Below, piece after piece: positions 57,309 to 64,000 of a stretch of DNA of 64,000 nucleotides. The DNA comes from Larix kaempferi (Eukaryota; Streptophyta; Pinopsida; Pinales; Pinaceae). Numbering within the stretch: the stretch's first letter is position 1; the number at the start of each line of letters is the position of its first letter. The DNA lies in the NCBI GenBank assembly GCA_027924585.1, contig BSBM01001448.1, positions 620,001 through 684,000 of the forward strand, written 5' to 3'. A program made the translations under genes and the position numbers. Under the pieces are notes generated by a model. That model worked only from the letters and a program-made list of their open reading frames with translations, was not told the origin of the DNA and did not search any database.

Positions 57309-58117
57309 TTTCTTTGTATAAGCACTAGAAGACAAAACTTTGAGATTCCCTAGGGTTAGGGTATGTGAAGAGGCACTAGAGACAATTTTGTAAATCTATA
57401 AATAGGAGAAGAGAATAGAAAGTAAAGGACTTTTGGCAGGTACAATAGAGCTGGACTATTTTGTATGCGAACTATTTTTCTGCTTAACAAAGAAGGATCT
57501 ATGGCCTAGGGAAAGCTAGCACATAAATTTTTGCCTGGAATATGTGGAATGTCATGTGGAACTATTTCTTCGTACATTCATATGCATACTGTGAGATTGT
57601 TCTAAACTGTCTTGAATTAATTCATGGTTGTGAATGATTTTATTTCCCGCGTAAATGTTAATGCGCTTAATGAGTAATAGAATGTTTTAACTATAGCAAA
57701 GTTATCTTTGGTATCTTTTATTTCTGTTGTAAATGTGCTTATTATGTTGAAATGGCTATATGTGAGGCTTTTAGGTGCATTTCCAGTTTATTACTCATAA
57801 TTCAGATTTTCTCCGTGCAGGGATAGTTTAGATTAATTTAGTTAAATCGGATAGGTAAGACAGATTACATGCATTTAACTAGGGCACTTGCATCTCATCT
57901 TTAAATAAAAAATACATAAACAGTGGATTGGGCCACAATCAGTAAAACCAAACTTTAAATCACACACGGTAGCTGGGCCATTACCTGGACGGATTCCCCA
58001 CACCAAACGGTGAGAGATCTAATTGGGCTTGCTTATCGGGGAGAATCCCCAACTGTTAGTGCTGCGATTTCAGGGGCATCAATAGGATGCTATTGGGTTC
58101 TATAGGAGACTCTGATC
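57309..58117 (+). other. 3' sequence of copy B and junction to copy C
   Basis: CTATAAATAGG at about 57397-57407 and AATAAA-type signals suggest an LTR or a promoter here. 57960-58085 is GC-richer. Copy C begins abruptly at 58118, matching codons in the middle of B. Confidence 0.4.
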
Positions 58118-58942
58118 TATGTGGCCTACCAGATCATGTGGGTGCATAAACATGCCAGTTTTTACAAGTTAATTTGCGAATAATTTCTAATACCTCTTTA
58201 TCAATTGATTTTCAATGAAGAACCGAACAATATGTCAGACGCAACATTAGAAGTTATCAACGAATACAAAGATTACTATTTTACTCTGGAAATAACCTAT
58301 CTCTGAATCCATGGCACAAAGAGCCCTTCTTTGATGCTCAAGTATGTTACAAACTATGTCATTTTGAAGGACGCAGTAAGGCAGGTGTTTGTAAATGGAG
58401 TTGGACACTTTTTGAATTAGAATAAAAGGGCAGAATATCCTCCACTTCCATTCACAATTGGAGCCTACAAGTTTACCAAATTCAAAGGAGTTGAAAATTT
58501 GGTAAAAGAGTTAGAGGCTTATCACTTTGGAGAAAAAATATTTGTTCGAAATGATAGTCTACAAAAGGTAGCCAAACATTGTGCATCATGAAGAATCAAC
58601 TTTGAATATTCTGACCACTTATTGAAGGAAGAAGAAGTATACAAGAGAGAGAAAAACATGGCAGATTTAAATAAAAGGTTTGGAAAGAAGACAGAGGCAA
58701 GCTCGAGCAAAACAAAAGAATCCTCAAAAGAAATAACACAAAAGAAAGCTGACGAGGAGGCTCTAGTAGCAGAAAATGAGAAGAAATTGAAAGAAGCGCA
58801 CCTAGCTAAGCAAAAGATAGAAATAAGACAAAAGGAAGAAGAAGTCGAGGAAGCAAGAAAGAAAGAAGAACAAGAAAAGGAAAATAAAGCAACTGCAGAT
58901 CAGGAGGTGAAAATATTACAAGATGAAGCTAAAAGAAAATAA
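58118..58942 (+). pseudogene. Unknown coiled-coil family, copy C (5'-truncated)
   Basis: One frame of 275 codons with four internal stops (TAA, TGA, TAG, TGA) and no frameshift. It starts YVAYQIMWVHKHASFYKLIC (B: HVAYQMTWAHKYTSHYTQIC) and continues PLYQLIFNEEPNNMSDATLE, DAVRQVFVNGVGHFLN, PPLPFTIGAYKFTKFKGVEN and YHFGEKIFVRND, ending in a Lys/Glu coiled coil (IEIRQKEEEVEEARKKEEQE). It is cut at about 58943 by the gypsy LTR. It supplies the ancestral codons (CAG, TAC AAG) at two of the stops in B. Confidence 0.7.
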
Positions 58943-58943
58943 G

Positions 58944-59316
58944 TGTGAGGAACCTACAACAATTAATTGATAAAATGCACGATATATTAGATCACACAAT
59001 ATTTTATTGATCGCGGGCCACTTCGAGGGGGTAACCTCCTTTGAGCAAGCTCAATACAAATAACTTCACGGTGCCTTCATTGGCCTCAACATACACTTAT
59101 GTACTAAGTCTATGCCCAATACTATGGGTCAATACCATGGCACATATAATACTATGAGATGACTTACAAATCATATGCGTCCAATACTATGGGTCAATAC
59201 CATGGGCTAATACAAACTATGGATCAACAAATACTACAGGACAACTTACAAAGCATATGCGTCCAACAACAATATACTAAAAAAGTAAAGAGAAGGGTTG
59301 ACAAGAGTTCCTAACA
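58944..59316 (-). repeat. 3' LTR of a second minus-strand gypsy relic
   Basis: On the minus strand it starts TGTTAGGAAC at 59316 after the tract AAGGGAGAGGGGA (59329-59317). It contains CTTCGAGGGGGTAACCTCCTT on the plus strand, as in the 45599-45943 LTR. It has internal repeats of CCAATACTATGGGTCAATAC. The left limit is uncertain by a few tens of bases. Confidence 0.65.
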
Positions 59317-59329
59317 TCCCCTCTCCCTT

Positions 59330-60322
59330 AGAAAAATACTTGTCCTCAAAGCTTTAGATGTGGAAATTGATGCGGAATCTGAAGGAGTGGTTTCCCTGGA
59401 GCATCCTCGGGTTGCATTCCGTGCCAGTGAATTAATACCTCTGTGATAGAGTGAGAAAGAAGCTAGCTCCTTCTGAGTTCTAGGGAGGATTGTTAGGAAG
59501 GCTGTAGACGAAGAAGAACCATATCACCTACTTGAAAAGTGCACTCAAAACGGTGTTGATTGTCTTGTTTTTTCATTCGAATTCTTGCCATGTGAAGATT
59601 GTCTTGCAAAATGAGAAGAATCTGATTGCGGTTTCGAAGAACCGAGTCAATTTCCTGGACCGGGGAACTGCTGAGGGTGTATGGAAGAATAACTGGCAGT
59701 GCCTATCCATAGATTGCTTCATATGGTGTCATTTTAGATGTGGTATTGTACCACCAGAGCGCTTCAAAGAAATCCATAGAAATAACTGTCCAAATCTGTG
59801 TAGGGATGGGCAAGGGTTCGAGAGTCCTGGAAGGAGTGTTGTTTCACCCTTGTTGACCTAGCAAGTATCACAGTCAGCCACCATCTGTTGAATTGTCATT
59901 TTCAGTCCCTACCAAAAGAAGTTACACTGTTCTCGGTCATACGTTTTGAGGAAATCTGAGTGCCCCGCCGATGGAGAAGCATGGATTTCATAGACGACTA
60001 GCCCTGTTGAACCGATTGCAACCAATTTGGAACAAGCAGAGAAATAGCTGAAAGAGAAACTGAGGCGTCAAATGTGAGAGAAGGAGAATCCACCACTAGA
60101 TTGTCCTTACCCGTCTTGTAAGTGATCGCATAGGTATAACCCATGAGTTGTATAACCCAGATCAGGTGTGCTGGGGAGGAGACCCGTTGTTCCAGGAAAA
60201 TTTTCAGACTCTGGTGATCAGTCTTGGTGTAGAAATAATTCCCTAATAGGTATGGCTTCCACTTCTATACTTCATGCAAAATAGCCATCATTTCCTTCTC
60301 AGATGTAGATGTGACTAAATTC
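59330..60322 (-). pseudogene. Gypsy RNase H and integrase remnants with core deleted
   Basis: In transcription order: STSEKEMMAILHEV, KWKPYLLGNYF, TDHQSLKIFLEQRVSSPA and ITYKTGKDNLVVDS (RNase H, about 60320-60060); EIHASPSAGHSDFLKTYDREQ and NKGETTLLPG (H2C2, about 59985-59840); then GGTIPHLK-like, QSMDRHCQLFFHTPS-like and later frames matching the integrase C-terminal part, ending in a damaged chromodomain tail. The integrase catalytic core is missing between H2C2 and the C-terminal part. Not functional. Confidence 0.75.
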
Positions 60323-60870
60323 TTACTGGAAAGGTCTCTTGAATGCGGCAAGTCCACTGGTTCAGCAAAGACACCTGCATATCTATCCAAGGGAGTAATG
60401 GAGACCGTTGATGGGTGCATCTGAATAGAATGGAGGTGAGCGATGACACCATGTGAATTCTTCCTAAGGATCTTTTCCAGGCGATGTGAACTAATGATGT
60501 GGAGAGAACCTGGTTGTAAGCCCGTAAATGTGTGTTGTTTCCCATTGATTGAAAACTGCATCCAAAGTTCAACAAATTCCCATAAGATGGGGCCAAGTGT
60601 GCGTAACCATTGAGCGCCCAAAACCACATCACATCTGCCTAAGGACAAGGAAAACATGTCAGAGCGCAGGTTATAATATTCCATAGAGATACACACATTG
60701 CGACACTTCCCCTTGCAAGGTAAGGTGCCCCCATTGGAAATCATGACTTCAAATTTGGAGCAAGGATGGACAAAAAAATCATCCTGTTTGGAGATCCGAG
60801 GGTCAATGAAGTTATGAGTGCTACCAGAAATAATTAGGTTTATAAGAGGGATCTTTTTGAATAACCCTTG
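60323..60870 (-). pseudogene. Gypsy protease with the RT start, fused to RNase H by deletion
   Basis: LIISGSTHNFIDPRISKQDDFF is the protease start, where the family has DSGSTHNFID: the catalytic Asp is replaced by Ile. MISNGGTLPCKGKCRNV and CDVVLGAQWLRTLGPILWEF follow. The frame 60744-60265 then passes VFAEPVDLPHSRD (the lead-in to reverse transcriptase) and joins directly to RNase H sequence at about 60320. Almost the whole reverse transcriptase is thus deleted, yet the junction keeps an open frame. Confidence 0.82.
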
Positions 60871-61600
60871 ATCTGCATTGTTTGTGTGGTGGTGACTCCG
60901 GCTAAAGCATGGAGAGATATCTCTGGGTGGTAGTCAAGAGACGGAGGGTCAACACGTGATTGCTGAATGTCGACCTGATCAACTGGTGTGCCTGGAGCTT
61001 CTACACCAAGTTCAGAGGCAGGCAAAGAATCCACATCTAAGAGATAGAGTTGTTTCTCAATACATCTATGGCCCCGAGTGAATTTCTCATCACAATGATA
61101 ACAAATCCATTTTTCTCTACGTGCTCGAATCTCTGCTTCAGAAAAATGCTTGATAGGAGTTGTGTGAGGAGCTGGTATGATGGGAGGTCGTTGGGAAACC
61201 ATATTTCTAAATGGAACAAAAGTGGATTTGGAGCGTTGTTGGGCTGTGATCTTGTCCTCCACTAACTTATCCAACCTTAGGACTTCCATCATTGTGTTGG
61301 GACAAAACATTTTAACCTCTAAGAAGATTTCATCCTTAAGACCACTGATAAAAAAACTCTTGTAGAATTCATTAGACAATCCTTCTATGTGATTGGCTAG
61401 TTTCTCAAATTCTGTCTGATACTCTCTCACAGTGCCAATTTGGTGAAGTTTAGTGAGTGCTCATGTGAAGTCATCAAAAGAACTAGGACCAAATCGTTGC
61501 AAAAGGAGTTGGCAAAAATCTGTCCATTTTGTCTCGTCATGAGCCTTGATGTACCAACGACACCATTGAAGGGATTCCTGTTTGTTGGAAGGCGGTTTGG
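60840..61600 (-). pseudogene. Gypsy gag with zinc knuckle
   Basis: NKQESLQWCRWYIKAHDETKW and LLLQRFGPSSFDDFT, then an in-frame stop (TGA), ALTKLHQIGTVREYQTEFEKLANHIEGL and SGLKDEIFLEVKMFCP form the Retrotrans_gag core. WICYHCDEKFTRGHRC is the CCHC knuckle of gag. A frameshift at an A run near 60860 separates it from protease. The N-terminus is lost at about 61600. Confidence 0.86.
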
Positions 61601-61609
61601 ATGCGTCAG

Positions 61610-61636
61610 CTTCGCAGCATCGCGGATGCTGCGAAG
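61610..61636. repeat. Perfect 11-bp stem palindrome
   Basis: CTTCGCAGCAT (61610-61620), five-base loop CGCGG, ATGCTGCGAAG (61626-61636). It lies at the junction between the minus-strand gag and a plus-strand element. Confidence 0.9.
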
Positions 61637-61645
61637 GGTCAATTA

Positions 61646-62350
61646 TGTCGCGCAAGAAGGAAGACAACGCGCAAGTCGATTAGTTTATGTAGTTTTCGGT
61701 CATTTGGACTGCACTATGCGGGTTTTTGTGTCATTTGGATCGCATTAGGTGTGTTTTGGGTCATTTGGACTGCATTAGGTGTGTTTTGGGTCATTTGGAC
61801 CGCATTATGTGGATTTTGGGTCATCTGGACCGCATTATGTGGATTTTGGGTCATCTTTTTGTAGAGTTTGTTAGGAAGTAGTTAGGCGGTTGCCTAAGTG
61901 GACCACAAATGTAAAGGCGCAAGCCTATAAATAGACTTAGCATTATAAGTGTTGAGACACGAATAGTTGATAATTGAATATCTGGACACCAATTTGGAGA
62001 TACACGAGCTGATGAATTGAAGAGACAGTTGAAGACAGATGATTTTGCTTGTTATTGTTTACTAATCTAGGTATGTGACAGAAGGATTATGTTGTTGTAT
62101 CTGGGTTTTGCAAAGATGAATATGATATGATGTTGTTTTGAGCAGAATTATCGTGTCTTTCCTGTTTCCATGCGATGAATAGATTATGCGATATGAATTT
62201 ATGAATGATGCAATGTTTTCTTGCTGTAATTAATGTGTTACTGTTATATCTGTTGCGCATTAAGTGGTTCTGTCAATGATAAGATCTATTGAATGATGTT
62301 TCAATTATGTTTAATACCTAAGATGAATGGTTAAATCTGTTATATGTAAT
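61646..62350 (+). repeat. Candidate 5' LTR of a plus-strand gypsy element
   Basis: TGTCGCGC at 61646 is a plausible LTR start. A tandem array (61694-61855) and a TATA box (CTATAAATAG, about 61926-61935) follow, as in an LTR promoter. The right end is not clear, because I see no unmistakable primer-binding site, and the partner LTR lies outside the window. Confidence 0.45.
61694..61855 (+). repeat. About 30-bp minisatellite
   Basis: GGTCATTTGGACTGCATTAG followed by TGTGTTTTG-like sequence is repeated about five times with small changes (GGACCGCATTATGTGGATTT in later copies). Confidence 0.9.
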
Positions 62351-62640
62351 GCTGCAACAAGTTGATTAGTCGATGCACAAAGTCCTCCTCCATTCGGCGG
62401 AAACATGGTTCCGTCAACTCTTCCTTGAACATCTCGAGTGAGACCTCATCTGCTCCGCAGGTGTTGCTAGACAGGGTAAAACCTGTCTGGGCTGGTGCTG
62501 AGGGAGATCACGGTGGGTTGGATGTCGACAGACTGAGGAACCCCTGTCGACTAGGTGTGTGTCAAAAAATGGTTCCGTTGCTGGGACTGTAGTGCGAAAT
62601 GAAAGGAGGACATGTTGTGGCATCCGACGAGACCAAAAAT
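62351..62640 (-). other. Short open stretch, product unknown
   Basis: The minus strand reads SLEMFKEELTEPCFRRMEED-like codons near 62395-62440 and an open frame 62644-62414. It may be part of an element leader. Neither strand gives a recognised domain. Confidence 0.25.
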
Positions 62641-63110
62641 CCAAGATTGGTTAGACCTAAAGTTGGGAGAGTTCGCTGAAAAAGAAAATCAGAACCCTGG
62701 GTTGTCGATGGATTGGTGGTTGGAAAAGTATATACATGACGGATCGCACGAATATTTTTTTTTTCTGCGAGTTCCCAATCATCCTGTATGAATGGTTAGC
62801 GAAATTGACCTATCAGAAGCAGAACTTCAAGGGTGGTGAGTCGACATCTTGGAACCCAGAATTGATCCAGGAGCTACAAGAGGTAGACAACAAAGCATCA
62901 CGAGCTTTGAGGTCCGAGTTGATAGTATACTGGAAGGCTATATCACCGAGTTTGTGGTTGATATGATAAAGTCTTATAGCGAAGCTGAAAGGGAATTTTT
63001 CAACGGACCAAGAGGTAGGTTCCTGTTGTCACTGCAGTTGTCCATTAAGATGCTCATCTGTGAAAAGGGCATACTGAAGATGCACCTCGACCAGTAGAAC
63101 CCTAGTGGGC
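62641..63110 (+). pseudogene. Unrecognised leader ORF before gag
   Basis: Joining three frames gives a continuous-looking protein: IQDWLDLKLGEFAEKENQNP, WWLEKYIHDGSHEY, a frame change in the T run at about 62755, FPIILYEWLAKLTYQKQNFK, NPELIQELQEVDNKASRAL, a second change near 62925, ILEGYITEFVVDMIKSYSEA and EREFFNGPRGRFLLSLQLSI, stop at about 63097. It precedes gag by about 260 bases. I cannot name it; it could be an extra upstream ORF of the element or a captured gene piece. Confidence 0.4.
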
Positions 63111-63358
63111 GGAGGCTGTGGATACTGAGACGGAAGGGGGGTGGTGAATGGAATGATACGGGGTAGATGGGTGAAGGTTACGACGAGACTGTGAAGTAAT
63201 CTTAGGAAGAGAGTGGTCTTATGAGGGGAGGAGTAAGGTTTCGGCAAGAGAAGAGGCATAGGACAGGAGAAGGTCCTGCTAGGATCAAAACGCAAAACCG
63301 CGAAGGAAGACCACATGGGACGAAGTGACCTCACAGTGCCGACAAGGACCACTAGGCT

Positions 63359-64000
63359 ATGCCCAGGATAGAAGCGGGACCAACCCCCAACAACAACGTA
63401 CCCACACCTCCGCTCACTATCTCACAACCAGGAAGGAATACAACTTTGACACTGTCGTGTTCATCGTGTCAACAGAACTTGATTGCTAGCAATTCAGCGA
63501 CTGTAGGAAGGAAGCCCAAGATGGCGGGAGAAGATGTGAAGTTACCGTTGTTCTATGGGAATGGCATTGACAACCCAGAGAAATACTGATTCTTATGTGA
63601 AGTAGTATGGACCGTTAAACATATCACAGATGATGAGGCCAAGAAAGGTCAGTTGGCGACGACTCTTCGGGGTCGCGCACTGGACTGGTTTATGAAGTTT
63701 GTGCAGGTTCCCGTGGGCACTCCAGAAAAGACGCTGGAAGAAGTCAGAAAAGGATTGATTAGAGAGTTCAGAAAACTGAAATCTAAGGCATAGTATATTA
63801 CAAAACTAAAAGAGATTAAGTAGTATCCAAATGAAACTGTGTGGGATTTTGACCAACGGTTCAAAACATTGATGGCAAGGGTCAGCTTTGACATGAGTGA
63901 TGTCCAACACAAGGAATGGTTCATCGCGATGTTGCTACCCCATATTTAGCTCCCGTTGATGCAACAAAATATCACAACGCAGTGAAGCTCTGGAGATTGC
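63359..64000 (+). pseudogene. Gypsy gag, truncated by the window end
   Basis: The frame from 63359: MPRIEAGPTPNNN..., then VKLPLFYGNGIDNPEKY, a TGA at a usual Trp codon, FLCEVVWTVKHITDDEAKKG, RGRALDWFMKFVQVPVGTPE, DFDQRFKTLMARVSFDMSD and HKEWFIAMLLPHI. This is a Retrotrans_gag domain. Three of the four internal stops fit C-to-T or G-to-A changes (TGG to TGA, CAG to TAG twice). A two-base loss near 63982 shifts the frame. The element continues beyond the window. Confidence 0.82.

Overview
The window is plant nuclear DNA, most likely from a gymnosperm (probably a conifer; this is an inference). One intact nuclear gene, a three-exon R2R3-MYB of subgroup 21 on the minus strand at 29.8-31.4 kb, sits in about 60 kb of nested, degenerate retrotransposons, solo LTRs, LINE fragments, a SINE and tandem repeats. 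There is no sign of prokaryotic or organellar genes. Most element genes carry in-frame stops, often explained by C-to-T changes, as expected of old methylated transposons.

Left block (1-26 kb). A decayed Ty3/gypsy element (gag start at 1109, pol to about 20.24 kb) has been split twice. A 7.4-kb LTR retrotransposon lies at 1198-8632: LTRs about 2.1 kb, target duplication CCTCC, and its own long ORFs but no reverse transcriptase. A 7.6-kb Ty1/copia derivative lies at 9892-17513: LTRs 541 bp, target duplication ATCAG. It keeps only the end of pol, followed by about 3 kb of stacked satellite arrays. Removing both insertions restores the gypsy gag frame. A second, much older chromovirus-type gypsy relic (23.6-26.0 kb) is readable only through its RNase H, integrase and chromodomain signatures and has internal duplications.

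Middle block (26-43 kb). AT-rich DNA with many two-copy tandem duplications surrounds the MYB gene. A tRNA-derived SINE (32454-32667, minus) is inserted in a 260-bp tandem repeat. Four LINE 3'-end fragments carry an RNase H domain; two of them are head to head. A 497-bp tandem duplication follows, whose second copy holds an 1154-bp solo LTR (target duplication AATCA).

Right block (43-64 kb). It contains two more solo LTRs with perfect target duplications (44043-44646 GGGAC; 48703-50098 AACAC) and two minus-strand gypsy relics (45.6-48.0 and 58.9-61.6 kb). It also holds three copies of an unrecognised coiled-coil protein family (51.1-52.0, 54.2-57.3, 58.1-58.9 kb). A plus-strand gypsy element with a recognisable gag runs off the right end.

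Most unusual items: the unknown protein family, whose three diverged copies are broken only by stop codons and never by frameshifts; the pol-less LTR element with private ORFs; and the satellite ladder inside the copia element.
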